Notes: generated by a model not told the origin, from the sequence alone. Shown: positions 53,028-63,016, numbered from the stretch's first letter. The stretch: 64,000 nt of DNA from an uncultured Bacteroidota bacterium (GCA_937928385.1 CALEZD010000121.1:1-64000); one strand, 5' to 3'. A program made the numbers and translations.

Positions 53028-54485
53028 ATGAATCTGTACAGGATACCCGCACTCATAGTATTAGCAATAATATTCACCCTGTCTTCCATACATGCGCAGC
53101 AAATAGTGTATTCACCCTACGAGAAATTTGATTTCCGTACTGGCGAGTTTACTGTTGCGGGTAAGGTGGGTGACTTATTGTATGTATACCGCGGTAGTGC
53201 CGACGGGTACTACCTGGATGCATACAATGATGCTATGCAGCGCCAGGCAACTGTTATTCTCGATTTTCTGCCGCGTCGTTCTTTTGGTACCAGATTCATC
53301 ACCTACAACGATAAAATAATTGTACTGTACCAGGTGACGGAAAGTAGCCGTGTAGTACAATACGCTACACTGCTGGATGCGAAGGGGCGTATCCAAAAAG
53401 ACCCTGTGGTAATAGATGAGGCTAAATCCAATTTCCTTGGTGGGCGCAGCGGCCTGTATAGTTATGCCATCTCTTACAGTAAGCAGCAGATAGTGGTGTA
53501 TGGTGTAAATACCAAAGGAACTGAACTGACTGCGAGAATGATATGGCTGGACGATGAACTAAATAAGAAAGCCTTAGTTGAATCATCATTCAGTGCAGAC
53601 AACAATGTGGCTTTCGGCGAAGGGGTAGTGAACGATGCAGGCCGGTTTTTATTACCCGCATATACTCCCTATGGTGCGCGCGATTACGCAGATAGGGTAT
53701 GGCTGTTGGGTATCGGAGAGGGTGATAAAACATTCCATGCGGCAGAAATGCCCATGAATAACTTATTTACAGCAGGCACGTATATGGAAATGTCGTTGAC
53801 CGGTGACAGAATATATGTAGGGGGTTTTTATTCAGACAGGAAGAACGGTAGCTTCGAAGGGATTATCTATACTTATTACGATGTGGCGGAAAAAACTTTC
53901 AAAGAATTTAAATCAATAGGATTTTCTGACAGGATGCGTAATGCCACCGGGGAACGCAATACGAAACGTGCGTTTAATGATTACCAGGTACGCCAGTTGA
54001 TAGTGCGCAATGACGGTGGTTTTGTATTGATAGCTGAGAATTTCTTTATCAGCACACGTAATAGTTACAACCAGGGTTTTGGCTATTATTCCTGGTACTA
54101 TCCTACCATGTCGGCCTCTGTGCGTGAGTATAATTATGGCGATATACTGGCCATATCCTGCAACGGTAACGGCCAACCCGAATGGGCAGAGTTTATCCGC
54201 AAGCTGCAATATTCCCAGGAAGACGGTGGATTATTTTCTTCTTATGCACTCATTAATACCGGCGGCGCGCTGGGCTTTTTGTTCAATGACTTTAATACCA
54301 GCCGCTCCAAAATACAATTGGCCAGCCTGGATGCCACAGGTAAAATATCCGTTAATTCGCTTACGGGTTATAATAACGAAGACCCTGACTGGCTGCCCAA
54401 ATCAGGTAAGCAGGTGTCTGCCAAGGAGTTTGTAGTGCCTTGTTTAAAGAGAAATCAAATCTGCTTTGCTAAAGTTGTATTTTAG
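53028..54485 (+). CDS. Uncharacterised secreted protein, probably beta-rich
   Basis: Predicted periplasmic or surface protein of 485 residues, signal peptide ending SIHAQ. The rest consists of repeated short beta-strands with loops (YNDKIIVLYQVTESSRVVQY, GDRIYVGGFYSDRKNG), which suggests a beta-propeller. No T9SS sorting domain or known motif is present. It is the middle gene of the purQ run. Function unknown. Confidence 0.75.
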   Translation: MNLYRIPALIVLAIIFTLSSIHAQQIVYSPYEKFDFRTGEFTVAGKVGDLLYVYRGSADGYYLDAYNDAMQRQATVILDFLPRRSFGTRFITYNDKIIVLYQVTESSRVVQYATLLDAKGRIQKDPVVIDEAKSNFLGGRSGLYSYAISYSKQQIVVYGVNTKGTELTARMIWLDDELNKKALVESSFSADNNVAFGEGVVNDAGRFLLPAYTPYGARDYADRVWLLGIGEGDKTFHAAEMPMNNLFTAGTYMEMSLTGDRIYVGGFYSDRKNGSFEGIIYTYYDVAEKTFKEFKSIGFSDRMRNATGERNTKRAFNDYQVRQLIVRNDGGFVLIAENFFISTRNSYNQGFGYYSWYYPTMSASVREYNYGDILAISCNGNGQPEWAEFIRKLQYSQEDGGLFSSYALINTGGALGFLFNDFNTSRSKIQLASLDATGKISVNSLTGYNNEDPDWLPKSGKQVSAKEFVVPCLKRNQICFAKVVF

Positions 54486-54502
54486 CACCGAAAACAGGTC
54501 AC

Positions 54503-55486
54503 GTGTTACAGATAGTCAGGAATAACAATCCGCTTACCGTACTTATATTATTGATATACGCGCTGGCTATCAACTGGCAGGTGCTGTTTCATCCGCAAAT
54601 GCCTGTGGTGCCGGAGGGCGATTTCCTGTTTCATATCATTACCGGTTTCCTGGGTGTGGTACTGTTCCAAAGCGCTTTTGGATTTACGCTGCTGTCTGTT
54701 ATTATGCTGGCCATTCAAGGTATATACCTCAATGCTGTTGCCAATAAACATAAGCTGTTTTACAAGCCTACTTATGTTACAGCCTTTGTGTATATATCAC
54801 TTACGGCTTTATCACCTACGTTCGGTTACTTCAGTCAGCCCGTGCTGATTAACTGGGTGCTGATAATGCTCACCGATGCTATACTGCAACTGGCGCAATC
54901 CCAAAAACCACGCAAGATTATATTTAATACCGGTTTTGCCTTAGGTATAGCAGGGCTGCTTATGTTTCCTGCCATGGTATATATATTGGCTTTGTTAGCG
55001 GCTATCTCTATCTTACGAAACCTGAACCCCGGCGAGTGGATGGTGGCCCTGCTGGGCTGGATAACACCTGTGTATTTCGCCGCCGGGCTTCTTTACCTTT
55101 TCGATGTGCTGCATTGGTTGCCCGGCTGGGTAGATGTGGGGTTCAGCCTGCCGGGTAGTATAAAGAATCCAGTGTTTTTTATTGGTGCGTTGATGGGATT
55201 GGTTACATTATTTGCCATGGGTACCTATGCCTTGCAAAAACAGCTGGTCCGTGTGAGTATTTTCGTACGCAGGGGGTGGACAGCCATTGCAATATGCCTT
55301 TTTTTGTCATTTGTAGTAGGCATATTTACAGACCATACGGTGTCCATGGCATGGCTGATAGTGATGCCGGCGTTTACCCTGGTAGTAGCTAATGCTTATT
55401 TTGCGGAAAAGAATAGAGCATTTAGTAATTTTGCATTTTATTTCATGTTGCTGCTGGTGGTTTTTTGTAAATTGTCCGGTAGTTGA
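54503..55486 (+). CDS. DUF6427-like integral membrane protein
   Basis: Membrane protein of 327 residues with about eight to ten hydrophobic helices. Its start (IVRNNNPLTVLILLIYALAI) and layout fit the DUF6427 family of Bacteroidota, which has no known function. The start codon is GTG at 54503. It begins 17 bases after the 53028 gene and ends 22 bases before purQ; this gene-purQ adjacency supports a single transcript. Confidence 0.75.
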   Translation: MLQIVRNNNPLTVLILLIYALAINWQVLFHPQMPVVPEGDFLFHIITGFLGVVLFQSAFGFTLLSVIMLAIQGIYLNAVANKHKLFYKPTYVTAFVYISLTALSPTFGYFSQPVLINWVLIMLTDAILQLAQSQKPRKIIFNTGFALGIAGLLMFPAMVYILALLAAISILRNLNPGEWMVALLGWITPVYFAAGLLYLFDVLHWLPGWVDVGFSLPGSIKNPVFFIGALMGLVTLFAMGTYALQKQLVRVSIFVRRGWTAIAICLFLSFVVGIFTDHTVSMAWLIVMPAFTLVVANAYFAEKNRAFSNFAFYFMLLLVVFCKLSGS

Positions 55487-55508
55487 TTATAAAAATTTTC
55501 ACATACAA

Positions 55509-56210
55509 ATGAAATTTGGAGTTGTTGTTTTCCCGGGTTCTAACTGCGACAGGGACATGATGCATGCTTTGCAGGATGACCTGCAGCAGGAGGTGGTAAT
55601 GCTTTGGCACAAAGATACATCGCTGGATGGTTTTACTACAGAAGATTGTATTGTACTGCCCGGAGGCTTCTCTTATGGCGACTACCTGCGTTGCGGTGCT
55701 ATTGCCCGCTTTAGCCCTATTATGGAGAAGGTGGTGGAGTTTGCCAACAAAGGCGGAAAAGTGTTGGGTGTGTGTAATGGTTTCCAGGTATTGTGCGAGG
55801 CCGGCCTGTTGCCAGGCGCCCTGCTGCTGAATGAAAACCAGCAGTTTATTTGCAAAAACGTGTATCTGAAGTCTGCCGGCGATAAGAATGTTATAGGTCA
55901 GGCAGTAGGTGACAAGGTATTACAGATACCTATTGCGCATGGCGAAGGCCGTTATTATGCTGATGCTGCAACTATCAAGCAGTTGGAAGATAACGGGCAG
56001 GTGCTGTTCAGGTATTGCGATGTGAAAGGAAATGTGAATAATGACGTCAACCCTAATGGTGCGATGAACAATATAGCGGGTATTTGTAATGCCGGGCGCA
56101 ATGTGTTTGGCATGATGCCACACCCTGAGCGTGCCTGCAGCAGCAACCTGTCTAATATTGACGGGAGGCTGATATTAGCGGCACTGGCTGATGTGCATTC
56201 GTATGCTTAA
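55509..56210 (+). CDS. purQ: Phosphoribosylformylglycinamidine synthase subunit PurQ (glutaminase)
   Basis: Glutaminase subunit of 233 residues that feeds ammonia to PurL in step 4 of purine synthesis. It begins KFGVVVFPGSNCDRD; the catalytic triad is Cys89 (LGVCNGFQ) with His205 and Glu207 (HPERA). The frame is open 117 bases upstream inside the preceding gene; the ATG at 55509 is family-typical. A separate PurQ implies a small PurL and PurS elsewhere in the genome. Last of a five-gene run. Confidence 0.95.
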   Translation: MKFGVVVFPGSNCDRDMMHALQDDLQQEVVMLWHKDTSLDGFTTEDCIVLPGGFSYGDYLRCGAIARFSPIMEKVVEFANKGGKVLGVCNGFQVLCEAGLLPGALLLNENQQFICKNVYLKSAGDKNVIGQAVGDKVLQIPIAHGEGRYYADAATIKQLEDNGQVLFRYCDVKGNVNNDVNPNGAMNNIAGICNAGRNVFGMMPHPERACSSNLSNIDGRLILAALADVHSYA

Positions 56211-56326
56211 CTTCAATGGCCTTAACAGGACTGTAGGGTTTGCGCTAAAGTTTTCATAAAAGCCCGATGTTAACCAAACCATAAGGACAAACTTAGTTTC
56301 TTTAATGTAGGAATAACTGTTTTATA

Positions 56327-58354
56327 ATGACAAAAATTTTCACACTTGTATCAGTAGCACTACTCAACCTGTTTTTCTTATTCAGTGCCCAGGCACAGAT
56401 GATAGAAGACCCTACTGAATGGAAATTTGAAGCCCGTAAGGTAGAAGGCAATAAATATGACCTGGTGTTTCACTGCGATGTGAAAAATGGTTGGCATATC
56501 TATTCGCTGGACCCCGGTGGCGATGGTTCATTCCTGCCGCCGAGTTTTACTATTAAAGAAAACCCGGATGTTAAGCTGGTGGGTGAAGTACGTGAAGAGG
56601 GGGAAATTATACACGAAACGATAGAAGACATCGGTACGGTTCATTATTACAAAACAGTTGACTATATACAAACCGTAGAACTGGCTAATGAAAACATAAC
56701 CATTACAGGCGAGTACAGCTATATGACCTGTAATGATGAAACCTGCCTGCCCCCCAAAACAGTGGATTTCTCTATAAAAGTAGGCGATGGCGGTACTGCC
56801 TCTGCCGAAAAAAAAAATGATGAGGTAGCGCCTGCTGTCAATCCTGATGAGCAGCTGAAAAAAGAACAAAGCCAATCATTGTTATGGTTGTTCCTGCTGG
56901 CATTAGGCGGCGGTATCCTGGCGGTTCTTACTCCTTGCGTGTATGCGATGATACCCATCACAGTAAGTTTCTTCACAAAGCGTAGTAAAACAAGGGCTGA
57001 GGGTATCCGCAACGCATTTACTTATTCTTTATCCATAATCGTCATTTTTACGGTGTTGGGTGTGGCCATTTCTGCCATTTTCGGTGCCGATGCGTTGAAT
57101 GTAATATCCACCCACTGGATACCTAACCTGGTTTTCTTCGCCATATTCGTCATATTCGGTATTTCATTCCTGGGTGCATTTGAGATTACCCTTCCATCTT
57201 CATGGACCAGTAAAACAGATGCAAAGGCGAACACAACCAGCTTTAAGGGTATTTTTTTTATGGCACTCACACTGGTGATTGTGTCATTCTCTTGCACAGG
57301 CCCTATCATCGGCCCGCTGATTGTTGGTGCTGCCAAAGGTGGTTTCCAGGGGCCTATTCTCGGTATGCTGGGTTTCTCTATCGGGTTGGCTATGCCCTTT
57401 GCCCTGTTTGCAGTATTCCCCGGTTTATTGAATAATATAGCAAAATCAGGCGGTTGGCTCAACCAGGTAAAGGTGACACTCGGTTTTATAGAACTAATGC
57501 TGGCGCTGAAGTTTTTGTCTAATGCCGATTTACAAATGGGCTGGAGAATCCTGGACAGGGAAGTGTTTATTGCATTGTGGATTGTGCTTTCTGTTCTGTT
57601 AGGCTTCTACCTGTTGGGTAAACTGAAAATGTCTCATGATGATGCCAATGCTAAAAATATTTACGGGCAGGAGTATGTATCCATATTTAAATTGTTCCTG
57701 GCGATAGCATGCTTCTCGTTCGCGGCATATATGGTTCCCGGTATGTGGGGGGCGCCGCTTAAAGGCTTAAGTGCGTTTGTTCCGCCTATGGGTACGCAGG
57801 ATTTTGTATTAGGTGCAGGTGGCGGAGTATCCCATAGCGACTATTCAGGTAATGGGCCGACAAGGTATGTATCAGAAATGAAGATGTACGAGCCCGAAGC
57901 TGCGGTGAAATTCGGATTGGTTTCCTACTACGATTATGATGAGGCTTTAAAAGCGTCCAAGGAACAGAATAAACCTGTTATGCTGGACTTCACAGGTATC
58001 AACTGTATCAACTGCCGCAAAATGGAAGGGCAGGTTTGGTCGGACCCCGGTGTCATGCAAAGGATGAAGAATGACTTTATAGTAGCTTCTTTGTATTGCG
58101 ATGCACAAAACGTGAAAATACCTGAAAACGAGCAGTACTATTCTGATTACCTGAAGAAACAGGTGGTTAATTTAGGCCAGCGCAATTCAGATATCCAGGC
58201 GTCTAAGTACGGTGCCAATGCCCAGCCATTTTACTTTTTTGTGGATGGCGATGGTAACAAACTGATTGAGAACGGCTACGGTTACAATCCTGATGTTCAG
58301 GCTTTCATTGATCACCTGGACAAAGTGCTGGAAAACTATAAAAACCGTCAATAG
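56327..58354 (+). CDS. DsbD-like thiol:disulfide interchange protein
   Basis: Inner-membrane reductant transporter of 675 residues that moves electrons from cytosolic thioredoxin to periplasmic thiols. A signal peptide (about 1-24) is followed by an N-terminal DsbD-alpha-like domain (25-150, Cys135 and Cys140), eight membrane helices (about 185-500) with Cys204 in LTPCVYAMIP and another cysteine in SFSCTGPI, and a thioredoxin-like C-terminal domain with CINC (560-563). All three redox pairs needed for the relay are there. Likely client: cytochrome c maturation or outer-envelope disulfides. Confidence 0.9.
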   Translation: MTKIFTLVSVALLNLFFLFSAQAQMIEDPTEWKFEARKVEGNKYDLVFHCDVKNGWHIYSLDPGGDGSFLPPSFTIKENPDVKLVGEVREEGEIIHETIEDIGTVHYYKTVDYIQTVELANENITITGEYSYMTCNDETCLPPKTVDFSIKVGDGGTASAEKKNDEVAPAVNPDEQLKKEQSQSLLWLFLLALGGGILAVLTPCVYAMIPITVSFFTKRSKTRAEGIRNAFTYSLSIIVIFTVLGVAISAIFGADALNVISTHWIPNLVFFAIFVIFGISFLGAFEITLPSSWTSKTDAKANTTSFKGIFFMALTLVIVSFSCTGPIIGPLIVGAAKGGFQGPILGMLGFSIGLAMPFALFAVFPGLLNNIAKSGGWLNQVKVTLGFIELMLALKFLSNADLQMGWRILDREVFIALWIVLSVLLGFYLLGKLKMSHDDANAKNIYGQEYVSIFKLFLAIACFSFAAYMVPGMWGAPLKGLSAFVPPMGTQDFVLGAGGGVSHSDYSGNGPTRYVSEMKMYEPEAAVKFGLVSYYDYDEALKASKEQNKPVMLDFTGINCINCRKMEGQVWSDPGVMQRMKNDFIVASLYCDAQNVKIPENEQYYSDYLKKQVVNLGQRNSDIQASKYGANAQPFYFFVDGDGNKLIENGYGYNPDVQAFIDHLDKVLENYKNRQ

Positions 58355-58397
58355 GTTTATACATACACATTGCTTTCAGGATAAAAACCTGGCGTAA

Positions 58398-59957
58398 ATG
58401 ATAAAGACAGTTTCATTAAAATTAAAGCCCTCAGAGGCTGCTGATGATGCATCAGTAAAATCCGCCATTGCGCAGGAAACAGGTGTCCCCTCAAAAAGGA
58501 TTACAGGTTATAGCATACAGAAACGCTCTATTGATGCCAGAGGCAGGCAGCCGTATATTATTCTACAGGTACAGGTATATATAGACGAAGCTGCACAACA
58601 ACCTGGCCCATTCGACCCGCAACTGCAAAATGTAACTAACGCGCCGCAAATAGTTATCATCGGTGCAGGCCCCGCGGGATTATTTGCCGCATTAAGGTTA
58701 ATTGCACTCGGTTACAAACCCATAATACTGGAGCGTGGCAAAGATGTGCGCAGCCGCCGCCGCGACCTGGCTGCAATTAATAAACAAGGCGTGGTCAATC
58801 CTGAGTCTAATTATTGCTTTGGTGAGGGTGGAGCAGGTACGTACAGCGATGGTAAACTCTATACCCGCTCCACCAAGCGGGGCAATGTGCAACGCATATT
58901 GGAACTCTTCGTACACTTCGGCGCAGACCCTGATATAATTGTAGACGCACACCCGCATATCGGCACCAACAAACTGCCGCACATCATTACCGCCATGCGC
59001 GAGTCGATTATAGAATGTGGCGGCGAAATCCGTTTTGAAACCAAACTCACCGGCCTGGTATTGAATGGTGACAAGGTAAAAGCTGTGCAATGCGCAGACG
59101 GAACAACCATAGAGTGTAGCAGCGTGATACTGGCAACCGGCCACTCCGCACGAGATATATATACCCTGTTGCACCAACAGCGGATAGCCGTCGAATGCAA
59201 GCCCTTCGCACTCGGTGTGCGCATAGAACACCCGCAGAGCCTTATAGACAGTATTCAATACCACTGCACTGTACGTGATGCACACCTGCCGCCTGCCAGC
59301 TATTCGGTGGTAGAGCAGGAATACGGCAGGGGTGTGTTCTCATTTTGTATGTGTCCGGGCGGTATCATAGCACCTGCAGCTACCAACCCCGGCGAAGTGG
59401 TAGTAAATGGCTGGTCGCCGTCAAAAAGGAATAACCCTTATGCTAACTCAGGCACGGTAGTGGCTGTTAACGAGCAGGACTTTGCCAACTACGGTTTCGC
59501 TGGCCCGCTGGCGGGTATGCACTACCAGGCTATGGTCGAGCAACAGGCATTTAATGCCGGTGGAGGCAAACTCGTAGCACCTGCCCAACGTATGGATGAT
59601 TTTGCACGAGGGAAAATATCCGCCACATTGCCCGGTTGTTCTTACCTGCCCGGCATACATAGTGTTAACCTCAAAGACGTATTGCCTGCCGAGGTGCAGC
59701 AGGCATTGCAAAAAGCAGTGGTAGATTTCGGTAAAAAGATGAAGGGATACTATACCAACGAGGCTGTATTGGTAGCTACTGAATCACGTACCAGTTCACC
59801 CGTGCGCATACCCCGCGATAAAGAAACCTTGCAACACACACAAATAAAAGGACTCTACCCCTGCGCCGAGGGCGCGGGTTATGCCGGCGGCATTGTCAGT
59901 GCGGCTATTGATGGTGAGCGTTGTGCAGAGGCTGCAGTGCAACTGTACAGGCAATAA
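58398..59957 (+). CDS. COG2509-type FAD-dependent oxidoreductase
   Basis: Flavoprotein of 519 residues. An N-terminal domain of about 80 residues (SVKSAIAQETGVPSKRI) precedes a Rossmann FAD-binding motif GAGPAG (89-94), and the C-terminus has EGAGYAGGIVSAAIDG, typical of the uncharacterised FAD-dependent dehydrogenases of COG2509. The substrate is unknown. It follows the DsbD-like gene by 43 bases, so co-transcription is possible. A strong terminator is right after the stop. Confidence 0.85.
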   Translation: MIKTVSLKLKPSEAADDASVKSAIAQETGVPSKRITGYSIQKRSIDARGRQPYIILQVQVYIDEAAQQPGPFDPQLQNVTNAPQIVIIGAGPAGLFAALRLIALGYKPIILERGKDVRSRRRDLAAINKQGVVNPESNYCFGEGGAGTYSDGKLYTRSTKRGNVQRILELFVHFGADPDIIVDAHPHIGTNKLPHIITAMRESIIECGGEIRFETKLTGLVLNGDKVKAVQCADGTTIECSSVILATGHSARDIYTLLHQQRIAVECKPFALGVRIEHPQSLIDSIQYHCTVRDAHLPPASYSVVEQEYGRGVFSFCMCPGGIIAPAATNPGEVVVNGWSPSKRNNPYANSGTVVAVNEQDFANYGFAGPLAGMHYQAMVEQQAFNAGGGKLVAPAQRMDDFARGKISATLPGCSYLPGIHSVNLKDVLPAEVQQALQKAVVDFGKKMKGYYTNEAVLVATESRTSSPVRIPRDKETLQHTQIKGLYPCAEGAGYAGGIVSAAIDGERCAEAAVQLYRQ

Positions 59958-59984
59958 AAAAGCCCCTCGCGGGGCTTTGTAAAC
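59956..59984. terminator. Bidirectional terminator between flavoprotein and dps
   Basis: A 7-bp stem (59960-59966 with 59971-59977), tetraloop TCGC, A-run on the left. It lies between convergent genes. Confidence 0.83.
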
Positions 59985-59999
59985 AACTGTTATCTAGCC

Positions 60000-60494
60000 T
60001 TATCGCAAAGAAGCGTTGTACATCCACACCAGTTTCTCCTGTGCGCGTATATAGTCACTCATTAGCGAGTTAGTACCTTCATCATTAGCGTCGTCCGACA
60101 TGTCCAGTAATTTGCGCTGCATTTCCAGTAAAATCTGTAGGTCTGTCACAATATGCTCCATGCATTGGGTGCCGTCTGTTACGTTGGTATGCTCTTTAAT
60201 GGTGGAATGTTTCAGGAAAGTGGAATACGAATGGTACGGAGTTGCACCTAATGTCACTATACGCTCGGCTATCTCGTCTATCTTCAGTATAATGTCGTTA
60301 TATAGTTCCTCGAACTTCACATGTAGTTCAAAGAATTTTTCACCCTTTATGTTCCAGTGGAAACCACGGGTATTCATATAAAACAATTGGTAGTTGGCCA
60401 GCAGGTTATTAAGCCCATCAGCCAGCTTTTTCGATTTTGCAGCGTCTAATCCTACCTGGTTCTTAGTCGTCTTTGTTGCTTTTTCCTTTGCCAT
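60000..60494 (-). CDS. dps: Dps-family ferritin-like DNA protection protein
   Basis: Iron-storing, DNA-protecting dodecamer subunit of 164 residues. The ferroxidase-site signature is present: GFHWNIKGEKFFELHVKFEELY followed by DEIAERI, including the inter-subunit His, Asp and Glu ligands (first part about 43-64). A lysine-rich start (AKEKATKTTKN) may bind DNA. It is followed by the terminator shared with the flavoprotein. Confidence 0.93.
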   Translation of the reverse strand: MAKEKATKTTKNQVGLDAAKSKKLADGLNNLLANYQLFYMNTRGFHWNIKGEKFFELHVKFEELYNDIILKIDEIAERIVTLGATPYHSYSTFLKHSTIKEHTNVTDGTQCMEHIVTDLQILLEMQRKLLDMSDDANDEGTNSLMSDYIRAQEKLVWMYNASLR

Positions 60495-60519
60495 AATTTT
60501 ATGCTGTTGGTTAATGTTA

Positions 60520-60527
60520 CAAAGTTA
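60520..60527 (-). promoter_or_regulatory. -7 box for dps
   Basis: On the minus strand TAACTTTG matches the consensus; the transcript would start about 20 bases before the dps ATG. The -33 region is weak. Confidence 0.48.
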
Positions 60528-60645
60528 TTGATAATATGATGTTTCATTAATGATATACGTCAATCCGCACTTAAACAATAACAATATGATGTGTAAGATT
60601 GTTTACAAACCAAGTAAAACAGTATCTTAGTGCAGTTTCGAACGA

Positions 60646-61623
60646 ATGGCAAACTCTTCCTTAAATATCTGGTCAATACTTATACTGGTAGCTGCATTGC
60701 AGGGGTTGGTATTGTCCGTTATTATGTGGGCGAGGGATGCCGCCCCGGCCTCCAACAGGTGGCTGGCGTTGTTTATCTTCCTTGTATCTGCTTTTTTTGC
60801 GGAGTATGCCCTGTCGGTTTCGGGCATACATATCATCGACCCCCGCAATGGGTATATCACTTACCCCTTGTTGTTTTTCGTCGGCCCGTTCTACTGGCTG
60901 TACACCAACCGCCAGTTTCTGAAGACTGATAGTTTCAACGACAAAGACCTGGTGCATTTCATCATACCTACCTGTATGTTGCTGGCTATTACCATCATCA
61001 GGCAGATGTCGCCCAATATCAGTAAAGATGTGAAATACTTGTCGGTAGCCATACTGATAGCGCACCTGTATATTTACATATTCTATTCTGGCAGAAAGAT
61101 AATAGAAACCCGTGCCGCCCTGCGCGATGTAATGTCTAATGTTGCATTTGACAACAAGCTGCTGCAAATGAAAAAGTTCTCGTCCATATTTACCGCATGG
61201 ACCATCATAGGGCTGGTTATCATCATTATATTGACTACCATCAAAACCCATTTCATATTTATAGATTGCCTGCTGGTGTTTATCACTTCGTTCCTTATCA
61301 CCTCTTTCGGCTATACTGTGGTGATGCGCCATGCTGATTTTAAAGAAGTACACGAACTGGATATTATACCACGGGTTATTAATACCACCAATAAGAAAAT
61401 AATGCTCTCTGCCGAGCAGGTAAATACCATACAACAGAAGCTGGAGCAATACTTCAGGGAATACAAGCCCTATACCAAGCACGACCTGATGCTGGATGAA
61501 GTAGCAGCGGCGATTGATGAATCTGAAATGAACCTGTCCATCGTTATCAACAACCAGTACGGACAGAATTTCTTCGACTTTGTAAATACCTGGCGCACCA
61601 CTGGCAAGCCGGCTACCAAATAA
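60646..61623 (+). CDS. Membrane AraC-type regulator truncated in the DNA-binding domain
   Basis: Protein of 325 residues. Seven hydrophobic helices (about 8-240) are followed by the beginning of an AraC/XylS DNA-binding domain (about 262-316: YKPYTKHDLMLDEVAAAIDES, then MNLSIVINNQYGQNFFDFVN). In full-length relatives this continues for about 60 more residues with a second helix-turn-helix. Here it stops after NTWRTTGKPATK, and the bases that follow are the sucC terminator, not remnants of the missing helices. It therefore looks truncated by deletion or recombination; it may be non-DNA-binding or a pseudogene. The membrane part is intact. Confidence 0.75.
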   Translation: MANSSLNIWSILILVAALQGLVLSVIMWARDAAPASNRWLALFIFLVSAFFAEYALSVSGIHIIDPRNGYITYPLLFFVGPFYWLYTNRQFLKTDSFNDKDLVHFIIPTCMLLAITIIRQMSPNISKDVKYLSVAILIAHLYIYIFYSGRKIIETRAALRDVMSNVAFDNKLLQMKKFSSIFTAWTIIGLVIIIILTTIKTHFIFIDCLLVFITSFLITSFGYTVVMRHADFKEVHELDIIPRVINTTNKKIMLSAEQVNTIQQKLEQYFREYKPYTKHDLMLDEVAAAIDESEMNLSIVINNQYGQNFFDFVNTWRTTGKPATK

Positions 61624-61652
61624 AATGCCCCCGCAAAAGCAGGGGCATCTCC
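61622..61652 (-). terminator. Terminator of sucC, overlapping the end of the AraC-type gene
   Basis: A hairpin with a 7-bp arm pair (about 61627-61633 with 61642-61648), reading on the minus strand into a U-rich tail. It starts one base after the stop of the truncated AraC-type gene. Confidence 0.72.
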
Positions 61653-61672
61653 AATATTATTCAAAACGAATC

Positions 61673-62893
61673 TTAGTTAGCGCTTACAGCCTTCTGCACA
61701 GCAGCAGCAGCTTCGCTCAGCAGTATAGCCGATTGTACTTTCAGGCCTGAATTGTCGATGATTTCCTTAGCAGCCTCGGCATTGGTACCCTGCAGGCGTA
61801 CAATGATTGGGATACTGATATTGCCCATGTTCTTATAAGCTTCTACCACACCGGCAGCTACGCGGTCGCAACGAACGATACCGCCGAATATGTTGATGAG
61901 TATCGCCTTTACATTGGGGTCTTTCATTATGATGCGGAAACCTGCTTCCACCGTTTCAGCATTAGCCGTACCGCCTACGTCCAGGAAGTTGGCGGGTTCA
62001 CCACCTGCCAGTTTAATCATATCCATAGTAGCCATAGCCAGGCCGGCACCGTTTACCATACAGCCCACGTTACCGTCCAGCTTCACATAGTTCAGGTTGT
62101 GCTCGCCAGCTTCTACCTCCGTAGGGTCTTCTTCGTTTACATCCCGCAGGTCGGCCAGGTCGGGGTGGCGCACCAGGGCGCTGTCGTCCAGGCTCATTTT
62201 GCAGTCTACAGCTATTATTTTATCGTCAGCCGATTTGAACAATGGGTTGATTTCCAGCATAGCGCAGTCCAGCCCTACATAAGCGTTGTACAGGTTGGTT
62301 ACAAACTTTACCATGTTTTTGAAAGCTGTGCCGCTCAGCCCCAGGTTAAAGGCGATTTTCCTGGCCTGGAAAGCCTGCAAAGGCATATTGGGGGTTACCC
62401 ATTCTTTAAATATTTTTTCAGGTGTATTGTGCGCTACCTCTTCAATGTCCATACCGCCCTCGGTGCTGTACATGATGACGTTTTGCTTTTTGGTACGGTC
62501 CAGCAGTATAGACAAGTAAAACTCCTGGCGCTCGCTGGGGCCATCGTAATACATATCCTGCGCTATCAGCAGTTTGTGCACGGTTTTACCGTGAGGGCCT
62601 GTCTGGATGGTAACCAGGGTATTGCCCAGTATGTTTTTGGCTGTTTTTTCTACGTCTTCGGCGCTTTTTACCACCTGTACGCCATGCTGCTCGGGTACTT
62701 CTTTCATAGTGCCCTTACCACGGCCGCCGGCGTGTATCTGCGCTTTTACCACTACAAACTTGCTGCCTGAGTCTGAGGCAATACGCTTGTATGCGTTCAC
62801 GGCATCGGCGGGGTTGCCCACGGCTACACCTTCCTGCACGGGAACATTATAACGTTTCAATAATTCTTTGGCTTGATATTCATGCAAATTCAT
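61673..62893 (-). CDS. sucC: Succinyl-CoA synthetase beta subunit (ADP-forming)
   Basis: TCA-cycle enzyme subunit of 406 residues that couples succinyl-CoA hydrolysis to ATP or GTP formation. It begins MNLHEYQAKELLKRYNVPV, with an ATP-grasp domain (KAQIHAGGRGKG), the CoA-ligase part with EINPLF and GGEPANFLDVGG, and ends normally. The sucD partner is not in the window. No strong -33 was found; TATCTTCG on the minus strand (62920-62927) is a plausible -7. Confidence 0.96.
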   Translation of the reverse strand: MNLHEYQAKELLKRYNVPVQEGVAVGNPADAVNAYKRIASDSGSKFVVVKAQIHAGGRGKGTMKEVPEQHGVQVVKSAEDVEKTAKNILGNTLVTIQTGPHGKTVHKLLIAQDMYYDGPSERQEFYLSILLDRTKKQNVIMYSTEGGMDIEEVAHNTPEKIFKEWVTPNMPLQAFQARKIAFNLGLSGTAFKNMVKFVTNLYNAYVGLDCAMLEINPLFKSADDKIIAVDCKMSLDDSALVRHPDLADLRDVNEEDPTEVEAGEHNLNYVKLDGNVGCMVNGAGLAMATMDMIKLAGGEPANFLDVGGTANAETVEAGFRIIMKDPNVKAILINIFGGIVRCDRVAAGVVEAYKNMGNISIPIIVRLQGTNAEAAKEIIDNSGLKVQSAILLSEAAAAVQKAVSAN

Positions 62894-63016
62894 GACTGCA
62901 ATATTTTTATAATACCGCGCGAAGATAACAGAATTTGGGCAGGTTTTTTAATGGAATTTCGGTTGTATAGCGGTTTGGGTTAATGTGAAAGATGCAAAAA
63001 ACTCCCCATTTGCCTG

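Noticed and set aside
62099..62770. 223-residue plus-strand open frame opposite sucC
   Set aside because: Antisense shadow of a conserved enzyme.
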